DNA from: Acidobacteriota bacterium
Lineage (GTDB): Bacteria > Acidobacteriota > Vicinamibacteria > Vicinamibacterales > CAVVIG01
Length of the DNA stretch: 64,000 bases
Assembly: GCA_003222395.1 (NCBI GenBank)
Contig: QHWB01000057.1
Coordinates: forward strand, 1 to 64,000
Reading direction: 5' to 3'
The position numbers and the translations under genes are program-made. This document shows, piece after piece, positions 8,632-20,383 of the stretch. Positions within the stretch are counted from its first letter, which is position 1; every line of letters begins with the position of its first letter. The notes below the pieces were generated by a model that had not been told where the DNA came from, made no database searches, and saw only the letters and a list, made by a program, of their open reading frames with translations.

Positions 8632-9433
8632 CGGGCTCGGGCAGGAGCCCGGCCTGCGCGGCGTCGCCGAGCAGACGGTGCACGGCCGCGCGGCCGCGCT
8701 CGCCGTAATCGAGCGTGAGGTCGTTCACGTACATGCCCACAAAGCGATCGGTCTTCGCGCGATCGAGTCCGCGGCCGAAGCGCATCGCATAGCTGACGGC
8801 CTCGCCGCGATGCCGCAGACCGAACGCGATGCTGTCGTGCAGCAGCAGCGACAGCGTCGAGATGTGCCGCGGGCCGAGATCGCGCCGGATGACGTTGCCG
8901 CCGAGCGGAAGCGGCAGCCCGCCCGTGCGATCGCTCCACCATTCGCCGAGATCGACGATCTTCTTCAGGCCTTCATCCGCCCAGGTGATCTGTCCTTCGT
9001 GGATCAACAGTCCGGCCTCGACCTCGCCGGCGTGAACCGCCTGCTGGATCTTGTCGAACGGCAAGACGGTGTACTGAACCGACGGGTCGAAGAGGCGCAG
9101 CGCCAGGAACCCCGTCGTCAGCGTCCCCGGCACGGCGACGGTGACGCCCTTCAACGATGGCGCGGCGGTCTTCGACACGACGATCGGGCCGTAGCGGTCA
9201 CCCATGCTGGCGCCGTGCGGCAGAAGGATGTAGCGGTCGGTGAGGTGCGCGTATGCGTGAAACGACACGGCGGTGATCTCGTAGGTGCCTTCGAACGCCG
9301 CGCGGTTCAACGTCTCGATGTCGCCCAGGACATGTTCGAGCTCATAACCGAGCGACGGCACTCGGCCGCTCGCGAGGCCGTAGAACATGAACGCGTCGTC
9401 GGAGTCTGGACTGTGTGCGATGCGGATTTTCAT
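8609..9433 (-). CDS. mqnD: 1,4-dihydroxy-6-naphthoate synthase MqnD
   Basis: MqnD converts cyclic dehypoxanthinyl futalosine to 1,4-dihydroxy-6-naphthoate in the futalosine menaquinone pathway. The 274-residue protein has the family start IAHSPDSDDAFMFYGLA, the ITAVSFHAYAHL block and the GASMGDRYGPIVVS segment, and is the usual length. It is the last gene of the long minus-strand run that includes the isc operon, separated by 30 bp from the membrane-protein gene. Pathway partners mqnE and menG are elsewhere in the window. Confidence 0.93.
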   Translation of the reverse strand: MKIRIAHSPDSDDAFMFYGLASGRVPSLGYELEHVLGDIETLNRAAFEGTYEITAVSFHAYAHLTDRYILLPHGASMGDRYGPIVVSKTAAPSLKGVTVAVPGTLTTGFLALRLFDPSVQYTVLPFDKIQQAVHAGEVEAGLLIHEGQITWADEGLKKIVDLGEWWSDRTGGLPLPLGGNVIRRDLGPRHISTLSLLLHDSIAFGLRHRGEAVSYAMRFGRGLDRAKTDRFVGMYVNDLTLDYGERGRAAVHRLLGDAAQAGLLPEPVTVEFAS

Positions 9434-9463
9434 CGGCGGATGGCGCGATCGAATCGGCGTCCG

Positions 9464-9958
9464 TCAGACGTCGTCGTCGGGATCGGGCACGGTGTACGGC
9501 CGGGACACGCGCTTGATCACGATCGTCAATCCGAAAGCGACGATGACGCAGGCGGCGGCGAAGCCGATGTAGATGCCGCTGCCGACGCCTGCAATCGGCG
9601 CCTCGCTCATCGGCGTGTTCTCCACGATCGCGAACGCCTGCGAGATCGTCAGCGCGCGCTCGCCGGCCGACCGCGGCAGGATGCGCCACGACAGGACCAT
9701 GATCCCGAGCGCCGCGAGTCCGACGAGGAGCAGCGGGTGGCGCGAGTTCCTGCGCGTGATGAGGCTGAGGAGTGCGAGCACCGCAGCAATCGCGCCGAGG
9801 CCGGCGATCCAGAGCGCCGCCACGTCGGGGACGCCCCGCATCGACACGTCGGCGACGACGACCCACGGGAGAAAGGCGCTGACGGTGAGGACAATGCCGG
9901 CGACGAACGGAACGAAGTAGCCGCGCATTCCCGGACGAAAGATTCCGGTCGAGGCCAT
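9464..9958 (-). CDS. small integral membrane protein, unknown function
   Basis: The 164-residue product has four clear hydrophobic segments (around residues 14-36, 46-66, 74-92 and 128-148), with a periplasmic-looking loop between the third and fourth. I recognise no catalytic motif. It follows iscX with a single base between the genes and precedes mqnD by 30 bp, so it is probably transcribed with the isc operon. Whether it has a role in Fe-S or quinone metabolism cannot be told from the sequence. Confidence 0.7.
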   Translation of the reverse strand: MASTGIFRPGMRGYFVPFVAGIVLTVSAFLPWVVVADVSMRGVPDVAALWIAGLGAIAAVLALLSLITRRNSRHPLLLVGLAALGIMVLSWRILPRSAGERALTISQAFAIVENTPMSEAPIAGVGSGIYIGFAAACVIVAFGLTIVIKRVSRPYTVPDPDDDV

Positions 9959-9959
9959 T

Positions 9960-10166
9960 TCAGTGCTGCGCGTCCTTCCATTCGTCGTACCACGCCATCT
10001 GGATCGCCTCGAGCTTCGATTCGTTCGACGTCTTCGGATCGTCGTCGAACCCGTCGAGACCGATGACTCTGTCGCGGAGATCGATGAAGCGAAGGGTCAG
10101 CGGATCGACGGCGGGAAACTTTTCCGCGAGCGCGATACCGATGTCTTCCGAGTCGGTCCACTTCAC
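9960..10166 (-). CDS. iscX: Fe-S assembly protein IscX
   Basis: IscX is a small acidic protein that binds IscS and iron and modulates Fe-S assembly. This 68-residue copy has the family pattern: WTDSEDIGIALAEKF near the start, RFIDLRDRVIGLDGFDDDP in the middle and AIQMAWYDEW at the end. The start is GTG 10166, which overlaps the fdx stop as GTGA. The gene occupies its normal place at the end of an isc operon, directly after fdx. Confidence 0.93.
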   Translation of the reverse strand: MKWTDSEDIGIALAEKFPAVDPLTLRFIDLRDRVIGLDGFDDDPKTSNESKLEAIQMAWYDEWKDAQH

Positions 10167-10573
10167 GGCACGACCTCCTGCGCCTTGCGTTCCTTCCTGT
10201 CGGACTTGCCGAGCTGAATGCCGCCGCCTTCCTGCACGTAGTTGCGCGTGTACATCGGCAGCTCGCAGACGACGTCGCCTTTGACGACGGCCTGGCAGCC
10301 GAGGCGCGACTGCGGCGTCAGATCCCACGCGGTGTCGAGCCGATCGGCCTCGTCGTCTTCCATGTCGCTCAGGTTGTGCGCGCCTTCCCGGATGATGACG
10401 TGACAAGTCGTGCACGCGCAGTTGCCTCCACACGCGTGTTCGAGCGGGACACCGAGGTTCTTCGCGACGTCGAGGAACGACTCGGGCTTGCCGTGGTTCG
10501 AGTACGGAAGGTTGCCGCTCTCGAACTCGACGGTCGTCGGCTCGCCGTCGATGATGAACGTCACTCTAGGCAT
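10163..10573 (-). CDS. fdx: 2Fe-2S ferredoxin of the isc operon
   Basis: This adrenodoxin-type [2Fe-2S] ferredoxin supplies electrons for cluster assembly. Cluster ligands are visible in CGGNCACTTCHV and in RLGCQAV near residue 92. At 136 residues it is longer than E. coli Fdx because of an insertion near residues 17-32 and a basic C-terminal tail (KSDRKERKAQE). It lies between hscA and iscX; the hscA gap holds an inverted repeat (10583-10660). Confidence 0.93.
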   Translation of the reverse strand: MPRVTFIIDGEPTTVEFESGNLPYSNHGKPESFLDVAKNLGVPLEHACGGNCACTTCHVIIREGAHNLSDMEDDEADRLDTAWDLTPQSRLGCQAVVKGDVVCELPMYTRNYVQEGGGIQLGKSDRKERKAQEVVP

Positions 10574-10582
10574 ATCACCCTC

Positions 10583-10660
10583 GGGATTTGGGATTCGGGA
10601 TTCGGGATTCGCCCCAAATCGGAATTCGACGGCAAATCACAAATCCCAAATCCCGAATCA
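10583..10660. repeat. short-word inverted repeat between hscA and fdx
   Basis: The only sizeable hscA-fdx gap consists of a repeated GGGATTCGGGATT word on the left (10583-10609) and its complement, AATCCCAAATCCCGAAT, on the right (about 10640-10656). It would form a long imperfect hairpin. The same construction from 7-base words, with other words, recurs at 40285, 47468 and 22355. Confidence 0.75.
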
Positions 10661-10663
10661 CAC

Positions 10664-12537
<1,874 letters not shown>

Positions 12538-12541
<4 letters not shown>

Positions 12542-13233
12542 GCGCTGAGTTCCCTTTCGATGCCGCCTAGCAGGTTGTTGATGTAATTGCGCTCGAGAAA
12601 CCGATCGCGCAGCGCGGTCAGAACCGCGCGCCGCTCGTCTGCTCCTTTGTTCGCGTCCACGGCCGCGTCCCACTGCTCCGACAGCTTGTCGAGCTGCGAC
12701 TCGTGGTCGGCGCGCTTCGCGTCGATCGGCGCGCGCGCGCGCTCGAGTCGCGCCTTCCACGTCTCGGCCGCTGCCCCGCTCGCGCGCTCCGCGCGGATCT
12801 CGTCGAGCTCCTCGTTGAGCGCGAAGACTTCCTCGAGCAGCGCCGGCGGTACCTGTTTCGACGCCTGCTCCGGACCCCCCGGCGCAAGGCCTTCGACCTT
12901 GAGGAGATATTCGATACGCGAGATCGGGTTCCGCAGCGTGCGATACGCGTCGTTCAGGTAAGACGACCGTTCGAGGCTCGCCCGTCGTTCACCGGGATCC
13001 GCGTTGTAGAAGTAGTCGGGATGAAACTGACGGCTCAACCCGCGGAAGCGCTCTTCGAGCAGGCGGCTGTCGATCTTCAGCTTGCGCGGCAGACCCATGA
13101 AGGCGAAGTAGTCGCCGTGCCGGCCGAGCGACAGAATCTTCGAGCACTGCGGACAGAAATGCGCGTCGACCGGGGCGCCGGCGCCGCAGCTGCGACACAC
13201 CTGGAGCGTCGGGCTGGTGGTGTGGGGAGACAT
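12538..13233 (-). CDS. hscB: J-domain co-chaperone HscB with N-terminal zinc finger
   Basis: HscB is the J-protein that delivers IscU to HscA. The 231-residue protein begins with a CX2C...CX2C zinc finger (CRSCGAG and CPQC, residues 13-30), as in mitochondrial HSC20 but not E. coli HscB. This is followed by a J domain with the HPD motif (QFHPDYF) and the C-terminal three-helix HSCB domain that binds IscU. It sits between iscA and hscA in canonical isc order, coupled to hscA by GTGA. Confidence 0.92.
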
Positions 13234-13256
13234 GGGACATTCTGACTTCCTGCTTT

Positions 13257-13583
13257 TTACGCCCCGAAGGAGCTGCCGCAGCCGCAGGTCGTCTTGGCGT
13301 TCGGATTGTTGAACACGAACCCTTTGCTGATCATGTTCGTGTCGTAGTCGAGCACCGTGCCGTTCAAGTACAGCAGACTCTTCCTATCGATGAAAATCTT
13401 CGCGCCCTGCGGCCCTTCGAAAACTTCGTCGCCCAGCCGCGGCTGTTTCTCCCAGGCGAACGTGTAGCTCAAACCCGAGCACCCCCCGCCTTTGACGCCG
13501 ACGCGCAACCCGCCCTCGGTGATGCCTTGCTTCTGCATCAGCGTCCGGATCTTGTCCGCGGCAGTTTCTGTGATCTCGATCAT
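13257..13583 (-). CDS. iscA: A-type iron-sulfur carrier IscA
   Basis: This 108-residue A-type carrier has the three conserved cysteines: one in GGGCSGLSY and two in TTCGCGSSF near the C-terminus. It is thought to carry Fe-S clusters or iron to target apoproteins. It starts at ATG 13583, just 5 bp after iscU. A longer upstream frame reads through iscU in another frame and is not coding. Confidence 0.94.
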   Translation of the reverse strand: MIEITETAADKIRTLMQKQGITEGGLRVGVKGGGCSGLSYTFAWEKQPRLGDEVFEGPQGAKIFIDRKSLLYLNGTVLDYDTNMISKGFVFNNPNAKTTCGCGSSFGA

Positions 13584-13588
13584 GGTGA

Positions 13589-14014
13589 TCAAGCAGTCGG
13601 CTGGGCCACCTTCTCGGCTGGCTTGGCGTCGGCCGTCTGCTTCTTCTTGTAATCCGCGATCGCCGCCTTGATCGCGTCCTCGGCGAGGACCGAGCAGTGA
13701 ATCTTCACCGGCGGCAGGCTCAGCTCGTTGACGATGTCGGTGTTCTTGATCGCCAGCGCCTGATCGACCGTCTTGCCCTTCAGCCATTCGGTCGCGAGGC
13801 TCGAGCTGGCGATAGCCGATCCGCAGCCGAACGTCTTGAATTTCGCATCGTCGATGATGCCCGTCTGCGGATTCACCTTGACCTGCAGCTTCATGACGTC
13901 GCCGCACTCCGGCGCGCCGACCAGACCCGTGCCGACGTTCGGATCCTCCTTGGGAAGCGATCCGACGTTGCGCGGGTTCTCGTAGTGATCGATGACCTTG
14001 TTCGAGTAAGCCAT
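13589..14014 (-). CDS. iscU: Fe-S cluster scaffold IscU
   Basis: IscU is the scaffold on which clusters are built from IscS-derived sulfur. The conserved ligands are visible: C37 in GAPECGDVM, C63 in FKTFGCGSAIA and C106 in VKIHCSVLAEDAI, with the chaperone-recognition LPPVK just before it. The 141-residue length includes a C-terminal alanine/lysine-rich tail about 12 residues longer than E. coli IscU. It lies between iscS and iscA. Confidence 0.95.
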   Translation of the reverse strand: MAYSNKVIDHYENPRNVGSLPKEDPNVGTGLVGAPECGDVMKLQVKVNPQTGIIDDAKFKTFGCGSAIASSSLATEWLKGKTVDQALAIKNTDIVNELSLPPVKIHCSVLAEDAIKAAIADYKKKQTADAKPAEKVAQPTA

Positions 14015-14025
14015 GTGTCCTCTTG

Positions 14026-14049
14026 GCAGCCCTACAGGGCTGCGCTACC
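14026..14049. repeat. REP-like hairpin between iscS and iscU
   Basis: GCAGCCC (14026-14032), loop TACA, GGGCTGC (14037-14043), followed by GCTACC. It is a perfect 7-bp stem in the 56-bp iscS-iscU gap, of the same class as the elements at 15309 and 5284. Confidence 0.7.
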
Positions 14050-14070
14050 GGTTGATGCGTGGGCCTGCCT

Positions 14071-15297
14071 TTAATGTCCCTCGGTCTGCCACTGCATCGT
14101 GGACAGATCGACGCCTTCCTTCGCAAGCTCGTAGAGCGGTGACATGTCGCGAAGCCGGCTGACGACGTTCGTCAGCTTGTCGGCCACATAATCAACTTCC
14201 TCCTTCGTCGTCCAGCGGCCGAGACCGAATCGAATCGATGAATGCGCCAGATCGTCGCCGGCGCCGAGCGCCTTCAGCACGTACGACGGCTCGAGGCTCG
14301 CCGACGTGCACGCGGACCCGGACGAGACCGCCACATCGTTGATCCCCATCAGCAGCGACTCGCCCTCCACGTAGGCGAAGCTGATGTTCAGGTTGTGCGG
14401 CAGCCGATGCTCCATCGATCCGTTGATGTACAGCTCGTCGAGATTCTTGTGCAGCTTCTCGTTCAGATAATCGCGCAGGCCGCGCAGCCGCTCGCTTTCG
14501 GTCGCCATGTCCTGCCTGCACAGCTCGGCGGCCTTGCCGAATCCGACGATGCCGGGCACGTTCAGCGTCCCCGAACGCATGCCGCGCTCGTGGCCGCCGC
14601 CGTCGATGATCGGCGCCAGCAGCACGCGCGGATTGCGGCGGCGGACGTAGAGCGCGCCGACGCCCTTCGGGCCGTACATCTTGTGCGCGCTGATCGACGC
14701 CATGTCGACCTTCAAGTCGTTGACGTTGAAGGGCACCTTGCCGACCGCCTGCACCGCGTCGGTATGGAAAAGGATTCCTTTCTCTTTCGCGATCGCGCCA
14801 ATCTCCCCGATCGGCTGGAGCACGCCGATCTCGTTGTTGGCCATCATGATCGTAATGAGAATCGTCTTGTCGCTGATCGCCGCTTTCAACTCATCGAGGC
14901 TGATCCGGCCGTCCTTGTGCACCGGCAGATACGTGACGCGATAGCCTTCCTTCTCGAGACGCTTGCACGTGTCGATCACCGCTTTGTGCTCGGTGACGCA
15001 CGTGATGATGTGGTTGCCCTTCTCGCGATACATCTCGGCGGCGCCTTTGATCGCGAGGTTGTCCGACTCTGTCGCGCCGCTCGTGAAGACGATCTCCTTC
15101 GCGTTCGCGCCGATCAGATCGGCGATCTGCTTGCGCGCCTTATCCACGGCCTCTTCGGCCGCCCAGCCGAACGGATGATTGCGGCTGGCGGCGTTGCCGA
15201 ATTCCGTCGAGAAGTACGGCAGCATTGTCTCGAGGACGCGCGGGTCGACCGGCGTCGTCGCGTGGTAGTCCATGTAGATCGGAAGCTTGATCGCCAT
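14071..15297 (-). CDS. iscS: cysteine desulfurase IscS
   Basis: IscS is the PLP-dependent desulfurase that provides persulfide sulfur to IscU, and probably to the adjacent E1/rhodanese system and tRNA thiolation. The 408-residue protein begins with the family pattern [17 protein letters not shown]. It has the PLP lysine in [19 protein letters not shown] and the active-site loop [17 protein letters not shown] carrying the catalytic cysteine. It is in standard operon position after iscR; the iscR-iscS gap of 103 bp holds REP-like hairpins. Confidence 0.96.
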   Translation of the reverse strand: MAIKLPIYMDYHATTPVDPRVLETMLPYFSTEFGNAASRNHPFGWAAEEAVDKARKQIADLIGANAKEIVFTSGATESDNLAIKGAAEMYREKGNHIITCVTEHKAVIDTCKRLEKEGYRVTYLPVHKDGRISLDELKAAISDKTILITIMMANNEIGVLQPIGEIGAIAKEKGILFHTDAVQAVGKVPFNVNDLKVDMASISAHKMYGPKGVGALYVRRRNPRVLLAPIIDGGGHERGMRSGTLNVPGIVGFGKAAELCRQDMATESERLRGLRDYLNEKLHKNLDELYINGSMEHRLPHNLNISFAYVEGESLLMGINDVAVSSGSACTSASLEPSYVLKALGAGDDLAHSSIRFGLGRWTTKEEVDYVADKLTNVVSRLRDMSPLYELAKEGVDLSTMQWQTEGH

Positions 15298-15308
15298 CTT
15301 TTCTTTCT

Positions 15309-15397
15309 GGCTCGCCTAAAGGCTCGCCCTACGTAGTTCGTCGAATGACGTCGCGCGGTAGCGCGAGGCTTTCAGCCAAGCGCCACGCTTCGGCCGA
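15309..15397. repeat. two REP-like elements in the iscR-iscS gap
   Basis: This 103-bp gap contains GGCTCGCCTAAAGGCTCGCC followed by CTAC (15309-15332) and, further on, a segment with GGTAGCGCGAGGCTTTCAGCC (15356-15376, first 20 bases shown by position). Read on the minus strand both have a GCC-rich stem ending in a GTAG/CTACC flank. No other feature is seen in the gap. Confidence 0.65.
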
Positions 15398-15400
15398 GGG

Positions 15401-15862
15401 TCACAAATGCGTATGAAGCACAGCGGCCTTTGCCGTCGGCTGCGGCGGCACATCGGCCGCGAGCTCGGCGATCGTGCATTCCCCGAGCGCCGCCAGAATC
15501 CGTTCGCGGACACGCCAGAGGGGATCGCGCACGTTGCATTTCGCAAACTGTTCGCACTGACCCTCTTCAGTGGAGCACGCGGTCACCGTCACCGGACCAT
15601 CGATGGCCTGGATGACGTCGGCGACCGAGATCAGCGTCGGTGTCCGCGCCAGCTGATAACCGCCGCGGGTCCCCTGCTGCGATGCCAGCAGCCCGCGGCG
15701 CACGAGCCGCTGGAGGACTTTAGCCATCAGCTCGATCGGAATGTCGTAGAGCTCCGCAATTTCGCGGGCGGAGGCCGTCGCGTGCGATGACCGGTCGCCT
15801 CGAAGCGCCAGATGCTTCATCGCCATCAGCGCGTAATCCGCCTTTTTCGATAGCCTCAGCAT
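15401..15862 (-). CDS. iscR: Rrf2-family Fe-S regulator IscR
   Basis: IscR is the [2Fe-2S] transcription factor that represses isc operons when clusters are plentiful. The 153-residue protein has the Rrf2 winged helix (LSKKADYALMAMKHLAL; GTRGGYQLAR) and three candidate cluster cysteines spaced CX6CX5C (CSTEEGQCEQFAKC, residues 96-109). It is the first isc gene but lies only 22 bp downstream of the fused E1 gene, so cluster-responsive control may extend to, or be bypassed by, the cysteine genes upstream. Confidence 0.93.
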   Translation of the reverse strand: MLRLSKKADYALMAMKHLALRGDRSSHATASAREIAELYDIPIELMAKVLQRLVRRGLLASQQGTRGGYQLARTPTLISVADVIQAIDGPVTVTACSTEEGQCEQFAKCNVRDPLWRVRERILAALGECTIAELAADVPPQPTAKAAVLHTHL

Positions 15863-15866
15863 GTCC

Positions 15867-15879
15867 GACCGTTAAGGTC
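15867..15879. promoter_or_regulatory. possible IscR/Rrf2 operator upstream of iscR
   Basis: A perfect dyad GACC-N5-GGTC (15867-15870 and 15876-15879) lies 4 bases in front of the iscR start, next to an AT-rich TAAAAT stretch that could be a -10 box. It does not match the E. coli type-1 IscR consensus well, so autoregulation through it is only a suggestion. Confidence 0.3.
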
Positions 15880-15884
15880 CTATT

Positions 15885-17345
<1,461 letters not shown>

Positions 17346-17749
17346 GATTCAGCCTGCCCTCGTCGAAGCTGGAACGGTCCTCTTTCAGAAACCAGACGGT
17401 CATATCTGCGGCCGCGCCCTGCGCAACCGCAACGATGATGTAGGCGAAGTTCGGCCACGCGTGATCGAGGTCGTACTGCGACGGCCGCGCCGGATGATCG
17501 GGATGCGAATGGTAGAACCCGAGCAGCTCTCCGCCGAGCTCCCCTGCCTTCCGTTCGGCCTCGCGGTAGTCGGACGGCCGCACGAGAAACCTTCGTCGCG
17601 GTCCTTCCTCGGTTGTGTTGGGCAGCGGCACGACGTCCGCCACGTGATCGTCGCGGCCAACGAGCGCGCCGCAGCATTCGTGCGGATACGTTTCCTGACC
17701 GTGGCGCCGAATGGATGCATCGACCGCAGGGGGAATGGTCAGCGCGCGT

Positions 17750-18691
17750 TCAGTCATTGACCGTCCAGAAACTCTCGCTCAAGTATTTCTCTGCGCCGTC
17801 GGGAAACACCGTCACGACCACGCCGCGATCGAGTCGCCGCGCGACGTGCAGCGTCGCCACCATCGCCGCGCCCGACGAAATGCCGGCGAGCATCCCCTCC
17901 TCACGGGCCAGCCGCCTCACCATCCGATACGCCTCATCGGTGTCGACGCGCAGATCTTCGTCGGCGAGCGTCGGATCGTAAATCGACGGCACGATCGCCG
18001 ACTCCATGTGCTTCAGCCCTTCGAGCCCGTGAAACGGCGAGTCGGGCTGAAACGAAATCAGCTTGATCGCCGGGCTGTAGTTCCGCAGCCGCCGGCCTGT
18101 GCCGATGAACGTGCCGCTCGTCCCGAGTCCGGCAACGAAATGGGTGATGCGGCCGCTCGTCTGCTCGATGATCTCGGGCGCCGTCGTGTCGTAGTGTGCG
18201 CGCCAGTTGGCGTCGTTGCTGTATTGATCCGGATAGAAATACCGATTGGGATCCTTCGCGTACAGGCGGCGCGCTTCTCTGATCGCACCGTCGCTGCCTT
18301 CGAGCGGGCTCGTCAGCACCAGCTCGGCGCCAAGCGCGCGCAAAATGACCTTGCGTTCAGGGCTTGCGTTTTCAGGCACGCACAGGCGCACCGTGTAGCC
18401 GCGCGCCGCCCCGACCATGGCGTACGCGATCCCGGTGTTGCCTGACGTCGCGTCGAGGATCGTCTTCCCACGCACCAGCTTCCCGCTGGCTTCGCCTTCG
18501 AGGATCATCCGCGCGGCTGCGCGATCCTTGACCGACCCGCCAGGGTTCTGCCATTCGGCCTTCGCGTACAGCTCGACGCCCGGAGTCTCGCGCTCGAACT
18601 GATGCAGGCGCACCAGCGGCGTGCGTCCGATCATGTCGAAGACCGACGAGCCGGGGGCGCGATCAAGAATGGATGCGTTGGACGTAGACAT
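17750..18691 (-). CDS. cysM: PLP-dependent cysteine synthase CysM
   Basis: This 313-residue fold-type II PLP enzyme has the lysine in NPGGSVKDRAA (K55), the substrate loop ATSGNTGIAYA and the phosphate-binding GLGTSGTFIGTGR. By context with a carrier protein and a JAMM peptidase it probably uses a protein thiocarboxylate as sulfur donor, with O-phosphoserine as acceptor, as in Mycobacterium CysM. The acceptor is inferred, not shown. It is the first gene of the sulfur directon and divergent from the methyltransferase with start codons almost touching. Confidence 0.88.
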   Translation of the reverse strand: MSTSNASILDRAPGSSVFDMIGRTPLVRLHQFERETPGVELYAKAEWQNPGGSVKDRAAARMILEGEASGKLVRGKTILDATSGNTGIAYAMVGAARGYTVRLCVPENASPERKVILRALGAELVLTSPLEGSDGAIREARRLYAKDPNRYFYPDQYSNDANWRAHYDTTAPEIIEQTSGRITHFVAGLGTSGTFIGTGRRLRNYSPAIKLISFQPDSPFHGLEGLKHMESAIVPSIYDPTLADEDLRVDTDEAYRMVRRLAREEGMLAGISSGAAMVATLHVARRLDRGVVVTVFPDGAEKYLSESFWTVND

Positions 18692-18696
18692 TGCCG

Positions 18697-19314
18697 ATGT
18701 CCGACCGGACTAGTCCTGATTCTACCAAACTCGGCGAATGGCTGTTCCAGCGCCGGACGTTGCTGCCGCTGCCGATTGCGGCGGCGATTCTGTTGATTCC
18801 TTCAGGTGAGACGTCGCGAAACGTCGCGGCGATTCTCGGCGGCATCGCGCTCACTCTCTCGGGCGAAGCGCTGAGGATGTGGGGGGTGCGCCACATCGGC
18901 GTCATTTCGCGGACGCGAAGCGATCGGTTGGGCCCGCTCGTGGAGAGCGGCCCGTTCGCGCACCTTCGCAATCCGCTGTACATCGGGAACATCGCGCTGT
19001 GGGTTGGATTCGCTATCACCGCCGGTCTCCTCTGGCTCGCGCCGATCGTGTTGGTGCTCCTCGCGCTGGAATATCACGCCATCGTCCGATGGGAGGAACA
19101 TCTGCTCGAGTGGCGCCTCGGCGAGACGTATCGCTTGTACGCCTCTCGCGTTCCGAGGTGGATCCCGACTCTCCATCACGGAGGACACGGAGTGCGCTCC
19201 GTGTCCTCCGTGGTGGAGAGCTTCTCGTGGCGCGAGACGTTCTTCAGCGAGCGCGGGACGCTGATCGCGATCGCGGCGGGGTACCTGCTGCTTTGGACAA
19301 AGGCTCGTTTCTGA
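18697..19314 (+). CDS. ICMT-like membrane methyltransferase
   Basis: This protein of about 205 residues resembles isoprenylcysteine carboxyl methyltransferase/phospholipid methyltransferase proteins. It has four or five hydrophobic segments and the SAM-binding stretch GPFAHLRNPLYIGN followed by EYHAIVRWEEHLLE. The substrate is unknown. I use ATG 18697; TTG 18691 is also possible. Between VPRWIP and SWRETFFSERGTL lie about 18 residues encoded by a 52-bp near-perfect hairpin (19169-19220). The 3' end overlaps the convergent glycosylase by 71 bp. Confidence 0.75.
   Translation: MSDRTSPDSTKLGEWLFQRRTLLPLPIAAAILLIPSGETSRNVAAILGGIALTLSGEALRMWGVRHIGVISRTRSDRLGPLVESGPFAHLRNPLYIGNIALWVGFAITAGLLWLAPIVLVLLALEYHAIVRWEEHLLEWRLGETYRLYASRVPRWIPTLHHGGHGVRSVSSVVESFSWRETFFSERGTLIAIAAGYLLLWTKARF
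19169..19220. repeat. 52-bp hairpin element inside the methyltransferase gene
   Basis: The left arm of 24 bases (19169-19192, beginning CTCTCCATCACGG) and the right arm (19197-19220) are complementary at 23 of 24 positions, with a TGCG loop. It is translated in frame as a His/Gly/Ser/Val-rich insert. Confidence 0.9.
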
Positions 19315-19921
19315 GCGTCTGCCACAGATACCAGGAAGCGACCGAACGATAAGGACGCCAGGCCTCGCCCATCTTCAGGATCCGATTCGCTTTCGGTTTC
19401 CTACGCAGCCGATACAACCGCTGAATCGCATTGACGATGCCGAGGTCGCCCGCCGGCAGCACGTCGGGACGATGCAGCCGGAACATCAGGAACATCTCGG
19501 CCGTCCAGCGCCCGAAACCTTTCACCGCCGTGAGGCGTTCGATGACCATCTCGTCGGGTAACGTCTCGAGCTCGGCGAGATTCAGACCGCCGTCGGCGAT
19601 CCGCGCGGTGAGATCGCGTATGTAGCTGATTTTCTGCCCGCTGAAGCCGACGCTTCGCAGCTGCTCGTCGGTCAGCGCCGCGATCGCCGCCGCGTGTGGA
19701 ATGTGATTGTCCGGGAACAGCGCGGCGAAGCGTCCGAAGATCGTCGCGGCCGCCTTTGTCGACAGCTGCTGGCTGACGATGGCGCCGACGAGCGCGGTCA
19801 GATGATCCTTGCGCTGACGATCGGCCATCAAACACGGACCGATGCGTTTGATCGCTTCGCGCAGAACCGGATCGCGCCGCATCAGGATGCGGCGCGCCTT
19901 GTCATACTCGGCAGCGGTCAT
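19244..19921 (-). CDS. HhH-GPD DNA glycosylase (AlkA-like)
   Basis: This 225-residue protein belongs to the helix-hairpin-helix GPD superfamily, probably a 3-methyladenine DNA glycosylase II. It has the VGAIVSQQLSTKAAATIFGRF helix region, the hairpin LTAVKGFGRWTAEMFLMF and the catalytic aspartate in PAGDLGIVNAI. It lacks the C-terminal Fe-S cysteines of Nth/MutY and the N-terminal domain of E. coli AlkA. The basic C-terminal tail overlaps the convergent methyltransferase gene. Confidence 0.85.
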   Translation of the reverse strand: MTAAEYDKARRILMRRDPVLREAIKRIGPCLMADRQRKDHLTALVGAIVSQQLSTKAAATIFGRFAALFPDNHIPHAAAIAALTDEQLRSVGFSGQKISYIRDLTARIADGGLNLAELETLPDEMVIERLTAVKGFGRWTAEMFLMFRLHRPDVLPAGDLGIVNAIQRLYRLRRKPKANRILKMGEAWRPYRSVASWYLWQTLRNEPLSKAAGTPPRSRSASRAR

Positions 19922-19950
19922 TTCTTTATTCGTCGTGGGGCCCCACCCCC

Positions 19951-20383
19951 ACGACCTGTGCCGCGCTCGCTCGTTCGCTCGCGCGGCTTTGCTCGTTATA
20001 TTCGCTCTTTTCTAGGAACACTTAGGGACACACGATTCGGAAGCCGATGCTTCGCACCCCTACGACCTGTGCCGCGCTCGCTCGTTCGCTCGCGCGGCTT
20101 TGCTCGTTATATTCGCTCTTTTCTAGGAACACTTAGGGACACACGATTCGGAAGCCGATGCTTCGCACCCCCACGACCTGTGCCGCGCTCGCTCGTTCGC
20201 TCGCGCGGCTTTGCTCGTTACATTCGCTCTTTTCTAGAACACTTAGGGACACACGATTCGGAAGCCGATGCTTCGCACCCCCACGACCTGTGCCGCGCTC
20301 GCTCGTTCGCTCGCGCGGCTTTGCTCGTTATATTCGCTCTTTTCTAGGAACACTTAGGGACACACGATCCGGAAGCCGATGCT
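19951..20383. repeat. four tandem copies of a 110-111-bp unit ending in the FGE gene
   Basis: Copies begin at 19951, 20062, 20173 and 20283, each with ACGACCTGTGCCGCGCTCGC. One copy has lost a single base in TCTAGGAACAC, and a few other bases differ. Each unit contains a GC hairpin (GCCGCGC...GCGCGGC) and a copy of the last roughly 30 bases of the FGE-like gene, including its stop codon. Copy four is the genuine gene end. The stretch between the glycosylase and FGE genes holds nothing else except a short palindrome at 19934-19952. Confidence 0.9.

Noticed and set aside
19694-20347. Plus-strand open frame with four copies of an Arg/Ser-rich repeat
   Set aside because: It is the antisense of the glycosylase start followed by the 111-bp tandem repeat, which derives from the FGE gene end.
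19951-20383. CRISPR array
   Set aside because: Units are 110-111 bp, contiguous and without distinct spacers; they contain gene-end sequence.
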